From Spirochaetae bacterium HGW-Spirochaetae-9 (GTDB lineage: Bacteria > Spirochaetota > Spirochaetia > Treponematales > Rectinemataceae): a stretch of 10,898 bases of DNA. Where the stretch lies: contig PGXP01000030.1 of NCBI GenBank assembly GCA_002839205.1, positions 1 through 10,898 on the forward strand, given 5' to 3'. Position numbers and translations under genes: made by a program. Below, in pieces: positions 1 through 6,833 of the stretch. Numbering within the stretch: the first letter of the stretch is position 1; each line of letters begins with the position of its first letter. The notes beneath the pieces were generated by a model. The model made no database searches. It saw only the letters and a list, made by a program, of their open reading frames with translations, and was not told the origin of the DNA.

Positions 1-524
1 GCTGGGCTGGCTATAATACCGATGCCGACGGTTTTGAGCGGAGCGTCCTCGAGTTCCTGGGTCGACAGGATTTTTCGGGGATGAAGGTCACCCTCATTGG
101 GGCGGGAGGAGCGGCCAAGTCGGTAGCCTTGTCCCTGCACCGGAAGGGTGCCTCCTGCGTCATACTCAATCGCAGCCTCTCTACGGCTCGCGCCCTCGCG
201 CGGAAGTACGGCTTTATCTGGGGTCCCCTCGACGACAGGTCCATCGATGTCGTCACTGCCTATTCCGACCTGATCATCCAGGCGACGAGCGTGGGCATGA
301 CGGGAGGGGTCCCTGGCGATCCTCTCGACTTCTACGAATTCAACGGCCACGAAAAGGTTTTCGACCTCATCTACAAGCCTGTAGCCACGCAGTTCCTGGA
401 AAGGGCAAAGGCGGCCGGATGCGCCATAGCGAACGGATACGGGATGCTCTGCTATCAGGCGGCGGGGCAGTACAAACTCTGGATGGGCGGCGAAGAGCCT
501 CCCCGCGAGTATTACTCGAAATAG
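1..524 (+). CDS. aroE: Shikimate dehydrogenase, C-terminal part (cut by left edge)
   Basis: This enzyme reduces 3-dehydroshikimate to shikimate with NADPH in the cytoplasmic route to aromatic amino acids. The frame is open from base 3 to the TAG at 522-524, giving 173 visible residues. The fragment opens with WAGYNTDADGF, the family motif whose Asp is a catalytic residue. Next come the nucleotide-binding loop GAGGAAKS (visible residues 33-40), the NRS segment (56-58) that follows the second strand of the Rossmann fold and helps choose NADP, QATSVGM (93-99, where many relatives have NATPxGM), DLIYKP (121-126) and the closing NGYGML...Q...LW block. The ATG at 81 is internal to the Rossmann fold and is not the start. 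The missing N-terminus could belong to a plain AroE or to a fused dehydroquinate dehydratase/AroE; the window cannot tell. Era starts 14 bases downstream, so the two are probably cotranscribed. Confidence 0.93.
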   Translation, partial: WAGYNTDADGFERSVLEFLGRQDFSGMKVTLIGAGGAAKSVALSLHRKGASCVILNRSLSTARALARKYGFIWGPLDDRSIDVVTAYSDLIIQATSVGMTGGVPGDPLDFYEFNGHEKVFDLIYKPVATQFLERAKAAGCAIANGYGMLCYQAAGQYKLWMGGEEPPREYYSK

Positions 525-538
525 GAATAGGAGTATTC

Positions 539-1414
539 ATGGCTAAATCAGCGTTCGTCGCGATCGTCGGCAGGCCTTCTTCAGGCAAATCTACCCTGCT
601 GAACGCTCTCTGCGGCGCCAAGGTGTCGATCGTGTCGCCCGTACCCCAGACGACCAGGAATACGGTGCGCGGCATCGTGAACAGGGCTGCCGGCCAGATC
701 GTCTTTCTCGATACCCCGGGCTTCCACATCTCCGACAAGAAGCTCAACCTGCGGCTCAAGGACATAGTGCTCCGAGCCCTTGCCGACGCCGACATCGTCG
801 TCTACCTCATCGACGCCACCCGCGAGCCTGGTCCCGAGGAAGAGGCCATGGTTGCGGCGCTCACCGCCTCGAATATGCCTATCATCGCCGTCGTCAACAA
901 GATAGATCACGCCGAAGCCCAGCCCGAGAGGGCCGTAGCCTTCGTCGCCGGGCATTTGCCGGCCGCTACGGTGCTTCAGGTTTCGGCGAAGGAAAACCGG
1001 GGCTTGGACGTTCTCATCGAAAAGCTTCTCGGCGCCGCCGAAGAAGGTCCAGCCTGGTACCCCGAAGAGTACTACACCGACCAGGAGCCCGTGTTCCGCA
1101 TCGCCGAGATCATCAGGGAAAAGATCATCCTCCATACGAGGGAGGAGCTGCCCCACGCCGTATTTGTCGACTTTACGGATTCGCGCAAGCTGGAAGAGGG
1201 CGGCCTCGAAGTCAACTACGACATTGTCGTGGAGCGCGAGAGCCAGAAGGGCATCGTCATCGGCAAGGCCGGTTCCATGATAAAGCAGATCCGCGAGGAA
1301 GCCGAAACCGATCTGGCGGAAATCTTCGATTACCCGGTGAAGCTCAGGCTTCAGGTGAGGGTGGACTCGTCCTGGAAGCACGACGACAAGCGCCTCGATT
1401 CCCTCATTTTCTGA
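539..1414 (+). CDS. era: GTPase Era, 16S rRNA-binding ribosome assembly factor
   Basis: Era is an essential GTPase that binds the 3' end of 16S rRNA and helps mature the small ribosomal subunit. The product is 291 residues, close to the usual length of about 300. The GTPase domain shows G1 GRPSSGKS (11-18), the switch I region PQTTRNT (36-42), G3 DTPG (58-61), G4 NKID (120-123) and G5 SAK (149-151). The linker YPEEYYTD (174-181) leads to a C-terminal KH domain with its RNA-binding GKAG loop (242-245). I chose the ATG at 539 because a purine-rich AATAGGAG lies just upstream and the family begins with a few residues before the first strand. An in-frame extension back to 419 overlaps aroE and has no family similarity. 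The P-loop has SS where most Era proteins have NV. The gene ends 17 bases from the converging pth stop. Confidence 0.97.
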   Translation: MAKSAFVAIVGRPSSGKSTLLNALCGAKVSIVSPVPQTTRNTVRGIVNRAAGQIVFLDTPGFHISDKKLNLRLKDIVLRALADADIVVYLIDATREPGPEEEAMVAALTASNMPIIAVVNKIDHAEAQPERAVAFVAGHLPAATVLQVSAKENRGLDVLIEKLLGAAEEGPAWYPEEYYTDQEPVFRIAEIIREKIILHTREELPHAVFVDFTDSRKLEEGGLEVNYDIVVERESQKGIVIGKAGSMIKQIREEAETDLAEIFDYPVKLRLQVRVDSSWKHDDKRLDSLIF

Positions 1415-1431
1415 ACCCGGCTTTTTGTCCC

Positions 1432-2004
1432 TTATTCGCAGATAATTTTCTTGCAGCGCTCGGCCATGCCCTCGAAACCGGAGTTCAGGCACTCTTCGAG
1501 AGCCTTCTCGGCGCGGGGGAAAACGGCTGTCGCCAGGAACTCCCGCTCTTCCTTGCTGAAATCGGAGAGCACGTAGCCGGCGATATCGTCATGGTTGGGC
1601 CTTCCGATGCCGAAGCGCAGGCGGGCGAAATCGCGTGTACCCAGGTGCTTTTCCATGGAGCGGAGACCGTTGTGCCCGCCCAGACCTCCCGAAAACTTGA
1701 AACCAAAGGTTCCGAAAGCCATTTCGAGCTCGTCGTGGACAGCCAATACTTCCGCAGGCTCGAGCCTGTAGAAACGCATCAGCTCGCCGATGCTCTCGCC
1801 CGAGTTGTTCATGTAGGTTTCGGGCATGAGGAACCATATGCGCCCGCCCGGCAGCTCTTTTGATGCAACCTTACCCTTGAATTTTCGTTCCCAGGATAGG
1901 CTGCTTTTAAGGGTGAGCGAGTCGAGGAAATGCCAGGCGACATTGTGCCTGTTGCCCGAGTATTCTTTTCCATAGTTGCCAAGGAAAGCGTATAGTCTGA
2001 TCAT
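1432..2004 (-). CDS. pth: Peptidyl-tRNA hydrolase (Pth family)
   Basis: Pth cleaves the ester bond of peptidyl-tRNAs that drop off ribosomes and so recycles tRNA in the cytoplasm. The 190-residue length matches the bacterial family. Active-site residues fall where expected: N10 in LGNYG, H20 in RHN, N66 in TYMNNSG, D91 in VHDEL and N112 in GGHNGL. FGIGRP (131-136) and the YVLSDF segment (144-149) are also typical. The ATG at 2004 is preceded on the minus strand by GAGGAA seven bases away and gives the standard N-terminus. The frame stays open far upstream, but only as an antisense shadow of the GH36 gene. One oddity is Tyr11 where nearly all relatives have Pro (GNPG). The gene converges on era and diverges from the GH36 gene. 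Confidence 0.96.
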   Translation of the reverse strand: MIRLYAFLGNYGKEYSGNRHNVAWHFLDSLTLKSSLSWERKFKGKVASKELPGGRIWFLMPETYMNNSGESIGELMRFYRLEPAEVLAVHDELEMAFGTFGFKFSGGLGGHNGLRSMEKHLGTRDFARLRFGIGRPNHDDIAGYVLSDFSKEEREFLATAVFPRAEKALEECLNSGFEGMAERCKKIICE

Positions 2005-2035
2005 CCCGTGATTCCTCGATAGTCCGTTGAATGGT

Positions 2036-2065
2036 ACTATACCCCATCGGTGCGGGCTTGATGAA
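2036..2065 (-). promoter_or_regulatory. Possible pth promoter
   Basis: Read on the minus strand, TATAGT (2041-2036) resembles a -10 box and TTCATC (2065-2060) is a weak -35 box 18 bases upstream. Transcription would begin about 25 bases before the pth start codon. The -10 box lies inside the near-palindrome GGTA-CTA-TACC (2033-2043). The -10 match is good and the -35 match poor, so this is a moderate prediction. Confidence 0.35.
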
Positions 2066-2089
2066 GGCCCAGCGCTCATTAAGGACATC

Positions 2090-2094
2090 GAGGA
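2090..2094 (+). promoter_or_regulatory. Ribosome binding site that sets the GH36 start
   Basis: GAGGA at 2090-2094 lies nine bases before the ATG at 2104 but directly abuts the in-frame ATG at 2095. Normal spacing therefore favours 2104. This drops three residues (MGC) from the longest reading. Confidence 0.6.
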
Positions 2095-2103
2095 ATGGGT
2101 TGC

Positions 2104-4002
2104 ATGGAGCTGTCCAATTTCGAGAAAAGCTATGAGCAGGATGAACGGGGTTTCAACATTCTGGTCATCCGCTGCGTTGAAAATTGCCATGCGGACCACG
2201 CTATGGAGGTCGTCGCCGACATCCCCATGGCCGAAATCTGCGATACTGCTTCCGACTTCGCCGATGCGCGCCGCAGGCTCATCCTCGTCAATGGCTGGCA
2301 GTCCTGGTCCTTCTCGGGAGAGCTGAAAAAGGGCGAGCATCCAAGGCGTGCCGTACTCAAGTCCGCCTTGAACCTCTTTGTCGATCATCCCGCCGAAAAG
2401 GAAATAAGGGTTCTTGCCAGGCAAGGGCGGGAAAAGCTGGCCGTGCCTCGGCGATCCGATGTCGTGTCGCATTTTTACGTCGTTCTGCGCTCGGGCAAGG
2501 CCCGGTTGGCATTGGTGTCGGCCAACGTGGATGCAGACTGTACCGCTTCAAAATTCTCATTGCCTCCCGTTACATTTTTTATCGGCCTTGCCAGCGTTCG
2601 CGTCGCCGTCTATGCCGATGGTGGATCGTTCAACGCGGGGGAAACGATAGCGCGCGTTGCGATTGTGCCCGCTTCGGACTATTTTACTCTCAAGGACAGG
2701 TTTGCAGAGCTTTTTGCGGCCATGGGGCGGTTCGACGAGCTTGCCTTTCTTGGAGCCGATGTCGCGAGGCGCAGGCCTGTCGGCGGGTTTGAAACCTGGG
2801 ACAATCATTATCTCGACATAGACGAGGGCATTATCCTTCGCGACCTCGATGCGTTGAATGCAAACGGCAACCTTGTCAATGCCATGTTCCTAAAGAAGGG
2901 AAAGCCTGCAGTTTTCCAGATCGACGACGGCTGGGAAAAATGTGTCGGCGATTGGCTGCCTCATGATGAAAAATTTCCTCATGGCATGGCTGCAATTGCC
3001 GGGCTGATAGAGCGAAGGGGCTTGATACCCGGCCTCTGGGTGGCGCCTTTCCTCACCTTGCCTGAAAGTGCGACGGCGCGAGAGCACGCCGAATGGGTAT
3101 TGCGCGACTCAGGCGGAAAGGCCGTGCTCGCCGGCTGGAATCCCGGCTGGGGAGGCAATGTCTTCTGCCTCGATCTTTCGCTTCGGGAAGTTGAGGAATA
3201 TCTCGTCGGTCTCTTCGAAATCATAGTCAACATATGGGGATACCGCTATCTGAAGCTTGATTTTCTCTATGCCGGAATGCTGCGAGGCACTCATGCCGGT
3301 GCGAGGGGCGGCACCTGGGAGCATTACCGGCGCGTATTGAAGCGCATAACGTCCATAAAGCGCTCGAAAGACGGGAAGCCGGTGGCCTGGCTCTCCTGCG
3401 GCGCACCCTTTGAAAGCACGGCCGACATAATGCCCCTTATGCGCATCGGCGCCGATACGAAAGAGGATTGGGACTGGCCTCTCCTGCGACTCATCGGTCA
3501 CCAGGGAAGGCCCTCGGCCAAGGTCAGCCTCAGCCACACCCTCGCCCGGTCCATCCTCGATGGAACGCTTCTCCTCAACGACCCCGACGTAATCTTCTGC
3601 CGCAGTCACAAGACAACCCTCGCCGATAGCGAAAAATTCCTCATAGGCCTCGTCGCCCGGATGTTCGCCTCTCAAATTCTTCTATCCGATAACCCCTCGG
3701 AATTCGGCAGGGGGCCTGGCCCAAGCGGCAGCATCACTACCGGTACCGGAAGCAGCCTGACTGAGGCCGATTTCACGAAGGAGCTTCTTGCTCTCTATGA
3801 GAAGCTGGGTGGCAGGGAGTTCGGCGTCGAGCGCTTTTCCCGCTCCAGTCGCGACATTTTCAGCTTCTTTTCCAGGGATGGCCGCCTGTATGGCATCATA
3901 AATCTTTCGGACCGAAATCAATCCCTGGCGATTGAATCCCCTGAAGGGGAATCGGTACCGACCATTGTACCGAAGCATGCCTTGATAATTTTTGGCTTGT
4001 AG
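2104..4002 (+). CDS. Alpha-galactosidase-like glycoside hydrolase, family GH36
   Basis: This is a retaining glycosidase, probably releasing terminal alpha-galactose from oligosaccharides such as raffinose or melibiose; the exact substrate is inferred. The 632-residue product has no signal peptide and should act in the cytoplasm. An N-terminal beta-rich region carries NGWQSWS (63-69), typical of GH36/clan GH-D. The barrel then shows FQIDDGW (271-277), GLWVAPF (310-316), KLDF (384-387) with the likely nucleophile Asp386, SCGAPF (431-436), RIGAD (447-451) with the likely acid/base Asp451, and LLNDPDVIFCR further on. A small C-terminal domain ends in a beta-rich stretch. It stands divergent from pth and is followed 70 bases later by an outer-membrane protein gene on the same strand, which may or may not be linked. 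Other clan GH-D activities, such as alpha-N-acetylgalactosaminidase or a raffinose synthase-like activity, cannot be excluded. Confidence 0.85.
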   Translation: MELSNFEKSYEQDERGFNILVIRCVENCHADHAMEVVADIPMAEICDTASDFADARRRLILVNGWQSWSFSGELKKGEHPRRAVLKSALNLFVDHPAEKEIRVLARQGREKLAVPRRSDVVSHFYVVLRSGKARLALVSANVDADCTASKFSLPPVTFFIGLASVRVAVYADGGSFNAGETIARVAIVPASDYFTLKDRFAELFAAMGRFDELAFLGADVARRRPVGGFETWDNHYLDIDEGIILRDLDALNANGNLVNAMFLKKGKPAVFQIDDGWEKCVGDWLPHDEKFPHGMAAIAGLIERRGLIPGLWVAPFLTLPESATAREHAEWVLRDSGGKAVLAGWNPGWGGNVFCLDLSLREVEEYLVGLFEIIVNIWGYRYLKLDFLYAGMLRGTHAGARGGTWEHYRRVLKRITSIKRSKDGKPVAWLSCGAPFESTADIMPLMRIGADTKEDWDWPLLRLIGHQGRPSAKVSLSHTLARSILDGTLLLNDPDVIFCRSHKTTLADSEKFLIGLVARMFASQILLSDNPSEFGRGPGPSGSITTGTGSSLTEADFTKELLALYEKLGGREFGVERFSRSSRDIFSFFSRDGRLYGIINLSDRNQSLAIESPEGESVPTIVPKHALIIFGL

Positions 4003-4012
4003 CAGGTATGAT

Positions 4013-4028
4013 GTATATATACTATAAT
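4013..4028 (+). promoter_or_regulatory. Putative promoter and palindrome before the outer-membrane protein gene
   Basis: A consensus -10 box TATAAT at 4023-4028 is directly preceded by a perfect 10-base palindrome GTATATATAC (4013-4022). No convincing -35 box is found at 16-19 bases. Transcription would start near 4035, leaving a leader of roughly 38 bases. The stretch is markedly AT-rich against its neighbours. The palindrome could be an operator or simply AT-rich promoter DNA. Confidence 0.45.
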
Positions 4029-4072
4029 CAGCTGGCTGGTACTTATATTTTTTGCACGGAGCAGGAAAGCGT

Positions 4073-5092
4073 ATGAAACGAATCTTTGCCGCTATCGTCA
4101 TTCTTTGGTTTGCGCTCGCGGGCGCCAGTGCGCAGGGCCTCCCTAATCCTCCGAAACTCAGCATGTGGAACAGGGGCGTTTTCAACCTCTTCGAGAGCGG
4201 GGGAGTAACCAGCGTTGGACCGAGTTGGATGGGTGACCCCGTAAAGCAAGGTCCATACAATTCGCTGTCCCTGGACTGGTCGATGAAGGATGTAGGCTGG
4301 ACAATGACAGCACAATGGGATGGTGACGCAAGAACGTATCCCGTCTATCTCCGTGATTTCAGTGGGCGCTACTCCTTGTTCAATGGTTTTCTGAGGCTGA
4401 CTGCCGGTAAGGTATGGTCGGATGGTGGTTACCGTTTCAGGAATTTTGACACAACTGGTTTCAGCACAAGAATCGCTGGCGGCGAGATGGGCCTCATGGC
4501 CCAGATCCAGCCAGTTGGTGGGCTTTCGGTTGGAACTTTCGTGCCGATTCCCGTCACCTCTCAATCTGCAAGCGCGACCTTCGAGAATATGAATTTTGGG
4601 GCTGAATGGATTTTTGATAGTGATGTGACAATTAAGGCATCCTATCGCCTCGAACCAGTTTTTGACGCTAAATACCTCACAAGCAGCAACAGGGAATTCG
4701 CGATAGGAGTCGCCATGACGATGCTGCCTGATGTGGCATTTACCTTGGGCTACAGGTTTCTCGACGATACGCCTGAACACGACCTTTTCTTCGATGCTTC
4801 CTACCGCCAGCCTGCGCTGAAGCTGAAAATGTTCGCCGACCTCAACATCGTGGATGCCATGCTGTACTATGGGGGCAAGCTGAACGCTGAATATTTTTTC
4901 GCAGATACTCCTTTCGTCCTGGGGGCTTCTGTCTCCCATGGAAACGGCGATGCCTGGTACAACGATGGCACGGATCTGAATCCTTATGTGCGATATGAAA
5001 TTGGGGGCTCCTCCGTTCAAATCGGTGCCGACTTGCTCTATAAAACCGAGCTCAATTACAAGATCCAGTTCTCGTATACGATAAGTTTTTAA
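4073..5092 (+). CDS. Predicted outer-membrane beta-barrel protein, family not recognised
   Basis: I do not recognise a named family. The 339-residue product begins with a clear signal peptide: MKR, a hydrophobic core at residues 4-17 and a likely cleavage after ASA (18-20). The mature part is full of alternating polar/hydrophobic strands rich in Tyr, Phe, Trp and Gly, separated by short turns with Asp, Asn and Gly. It contains no cysteine in the mature portion. It ends in YKIQFSYTISF, and the terminal Phe after alternating residues is the usual barrel-assembly signal of outer-membrane proteins. About 12-16 strands seem plausible by eye. The ATG at 4073 is chosen over an upstream TTG at 4052 because GGAG and AGGA (4059-4066) sit before it and it starts a proper signal peptide. 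Codon use looks more AT-rich than in neighbouring genes. A porin or passive channel is the simplest guess. Confidence 0.75.
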   Translation: MKRIFAAIVILWFALAGASAQGLPNPPKLSMWNRGVFNLFESGGVTSVGPSWMGDPVKQGPYNSLSLDWSMKDVGWTMTAQWDGDARTYPVYLRDFSGRYSLFNGFLRLTAGKVWSDGGYRFRNFDTTGFSTRIAGGEMGLMAQIQPVGGLSVGTFVPIPVTSQSASATFENMNFGAEWIFDSDVTIKASYRLEPVFDAKYLTSSNREFAIGVAMTMLPDVAFTLGYRFLDDTPEHDLFFDASYRQPALKLKMFADLNIVDAMLYYGGKLNAEYFFADTPFVLGASVSHGNGDAWYNDGTDLNPYVRYEIGGSSVQIGADLLYKTELNYKIQFSYTISF

Positions 5093-5104
5093 ACCGCGGG
5101 GCTC

Positions 5105-5159
5105 GCCGTCACGTGAGCTGTTCCCTTGAGATTTTCGGCTTGCCGTAAAACGTGACGGC
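5105..5159. repeat. Perfect 10-base inverted repeat with 35-base spacer, before the pyrophosphatase gene
   Basis: GCCGTCACGT (5105-5114) is exactly complementary in reverse to ACGTGACGGC (5150-5159). The right arm can also pair with a nearer copy: TGCCGT (5141-5146) and ACGGCA (5155-5160) form a 6-base inverted repeat around 8 bases. The left arm also overlaps the palindrome TCACGTGA (5109-5116). No T-run follows, so it is not a typical terminator of the preceding gene. The right arm lies between the -35 and -10 boxes of the predicted promoter, which suggests an operator. Confidence 0.6.
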
Positions 5160-5168
5160 ACCTATAAT
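5140..5168 (+). promoter_or_regulatory. Promoter of the pyrophosphatase gene, nearly leaderless
   Basis: TTGCCG (5140-5145) and a consensus TATAAT (5163-5168) are separated by exactly 17 bases. Transcription should begin around 5174-5176, only a few bases before the ATG at 5178, so the message would be almost leaderless. Consistent with this, no ribosome binding site stands before that ATG. Confidence 0.65.
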
Positions 5169-5177
5169 GAAGCCTCA

Positions 5178-6833
5178 ATGGAAAAAACCACCTACGTAAT
5201 AGGGCATAAAAATCCCGATACCGATTCAGTCGTCTCCGCAGCCGCCTACGCAGCCCTTAAAAGAGCTCTCGGTTTCAAAGGCACCGTCGCCGCAAGGGCT
5301 GGGGCAGTCAATCCGCAGACGGAATACATCTTCCATCGCTTCAATGCTACCCTTCCGGAATTCATCCCCGACCTCGTCCCCAAGGTCGAATACTACCTCG
5401 GCGAGCCTCCGGTTTGCGTCGACGAGATGATGCCTCTCTGGGAAGCCCTTTCGGTGATGGAGAGCGCAAATCGCCAGGTTCTGCCCATAGTGGACAAGGC
5501 AGGCCACTACAAAGCCATGCTCCACTATTCCGCTTTTGCCCAGAACATCCTCACCAAGATAAACCCCCGCCACAAGGCGGTTATTCCCACATCCCTCCAT
5601 CATCTGATCGAAACGATCAAGGCTCAGCCCCTCGTCATCTTCGACAGGGATACGGTGTTTAACGCGCGTATGGTAGTAGCCGCCCTCAGCACCGAAAAAT
5701 TCCACGACTATATCCATGCCGAGCCTGCCGACAATAAAATCGTCCTCGTGGGCGACAGGGAAGAAGCCCAGCGCATCGCCGTGGAGGCAGGCGCCAAGGC
5801 TATCATCATCACCAACGGAATTCTGCCTTCCAAGGAAGTAAAGGAGCTCGCGGAGAAAAAGGGCGTGTCCCTCCTCACCTCGCCCTATGACACTTCTTCG
5901 ACGGCCCTCCTCGTCCTGTACTCGGCGCCGGTGATAACCGTAGCCGACGAGGGGATTGCTCCCTTGAGCCGCCGCGACTGGATCAAGACGGCAAAGCAGG
6001 CTATAGCCAAGTCGCCCAGCCGCTCGGTGCCTGTGGTGGACGACGAGGGACGGGTGATAGGCCTCTTCACCGAGGGCGACCTCATCAAGGAAGCCAATAT
6101 CGAAGTGATCATGGTCGACCACAACGAGTTCAGCCAGGCTGTCGAAGGCATCGATCACTACCGCATACAGGAAGTCATCGACCATCACCGGCTGGGTTCC
6201 TTCTCAACCCCCTATCCGATCACCTTCATCAACAAGGTTGTAGGGTCGACCAGCACCATTGTCGCCACGATGTTCAGGGAGACGCGAACCCCCCTGACAA
6301 AGCAGCTCGCCTCGATCCTCCTCTGCGGCATTCTCTCCGACACCCTGGTGCTGAAATCCGCCACAACCACGGATGTGGACAGGGACACGGCCGAATACCT
6401 GGCTTCCATCACCGATCTTTCCATCGAAGAGGTCGGGCTCGACATCATGACCTCGGCGTCGGAAGCCGCCCGCCTGCCTGTCGACAAGATGGTGAGAGTA
6501 GACAGAAAAGAATACCTCTCGGCGGGGAAGAAGTTATCGGTGGGTCAAATCGAGTTGACAAGCACGGCCGAGATCATGGAGCGAAGCGATGAGGTTCTGT
6601 TGGGCTTGAAGCAGCTGCGTGCCGAAACAGGATGCTATCTGGCCTCCCTCATGGCTACCGACATCACCAAGCTGGAGAGCATTCTCTTTCTCGACGCCGA
6701 GAGCGATCTCTACAGCTATCTTAATTTCCCCTCGCCCAGGAAAGGGGTCTATCTCTTGAAGGATGTGCTTTCGCGCAAGAAACAGCTCATGCCTGCGCTT
6801 TTCGAGATGGTGGAGAAGGCCCAGGAACGTTAG
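5178..6833 (+). CDS. ppaC: Manganese-dependent inorganic pyrophosphatase (family II) with CBS and DRTGG domains
   Basis: This cytoplasmic enzyme hydrolyses pyrophosphate to phosphate and so pulls biosynthetic reactions forward. The 551-residue product is the long, regulated form. The DHH domain starts with VIGHKNPDTDS (7-17; ligands H10, D14, D16) and resumes after an insert with MVDH (D314) and IDHHR (H336). GSTST (356-360) and LSDT (D388) follow. The C-terminal DHHA2 domain holds the phosphate-binding SRKKQ (532-536). The insert at about residues 70-305 contains one CBS motif (about 75-125), a DRTGG-type domain (about 185-250) and a second CBS motif (about 250-305, with PVVDDEGRVIGLFTEGDL). 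In characterised relatives this insert binds adenine nucleotides, AMP inhibiting. The start is fixed by the conserved N-terminus. The stop overlaps the converging TraB-family gene by 4 bases. Confidence 0.95.
   Translation: MEKTTYVIGHKNPDTDSVVSAAAYAALKRALGFKGTVAARAGAVNPQTEYIFHRFNATLPEFIPDLVPKVEYYLGEPPVCVDEMMPLWEALSVMESANRQVLPIVDKAGHYKAMLHYSAFAQNILTKINPRHKAVIPTSLHHLIETIKAQPLVIFDRDTVFNARMVVAALSTEKFHDYIHAEPADNKIVLVGDREEAQRIAVEAGAKAIIITNGILPSKEVKELAEKKGVSLLTSPYDTSSTALLVLYSAPVITVADEGIAPLSRRDWIKTAKQAIAKSPSRSVPVVDDEGRVIGLFTEGDLIKEANIEVIMVDHNEFSQAVEGIDHYRIQEVIDHHRLGSFSTPYPITFINKVVGSTSTIVATMFRETRTPLTKQLASILLCGILSDTLVLKSATTTDVDRDTAEYLASITDLSIEEVGLDIMTSASEAARLPVDKMVRVDRKEYLSAGKKLSVGQIELTSTAEIMERSDEVLLGLKQLRAETGCYLASLMATDITKLESILFLDAESDLYSYLNFPSPRKGVYLLKDVLSRKKQLMPALFEMVEKAQER

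Noticed and set aside
419..538. Upstream extension of the era frame into aroE
   Set aside because: Era proteins begin just before the first beta strand, and the ATG at 539 has a good ribosome binding site; the extension overlaps the conserved end of aroE.
1415..1431. Terminator between the converging era and pth genes
   Set aside because: Only a short T-run (1422-1426) with no hairpin is visible in 17 bases.
581..1492. Long open frame on the minus strand opposite era
   Set aside because: It is the complementary shadow of a well-conserved gene in GC-rich DNA; its translation shows no recognisable motif.
2005..2472. Long in-frame upstream extension of pth on the minus strand, antisense to the GH36 gene
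   Set aside because: The standard Pth N-terminus and a ribosome binding site both place the start at 2004; the extension shows no family similarity and lies opposite a clear gene.
5093..5160. Reading the inverted repeat after the outer-membrane protein gene as a terminator
   Set aside because: The stem arms are 35 bases apart and no T-run follows; the right arm is inside a promoter.
4043..5161. Long open frame on the minus strand opposite the outer-membrane protein gene
   Set aside because: No recognisable domain, while the sense frame has a signal peptide, a ribosome binding site and a barrel-like C-terminus.
5226..6188. Long open frame on the minus strand opposite the pyrophosphatase gene
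   Set aside because: Shadow of codon bias; the sense frame carries all family II pyrophosphatase motifs.
6830..6833. Four-base overlap of the converging pyrophosphatase and TraB-family genes as a sign of a sequencing error or truncation
   Set aside because: Both proteins have plausible complete C-termini; overlapping stops (TTAG) are common in compact genomes.
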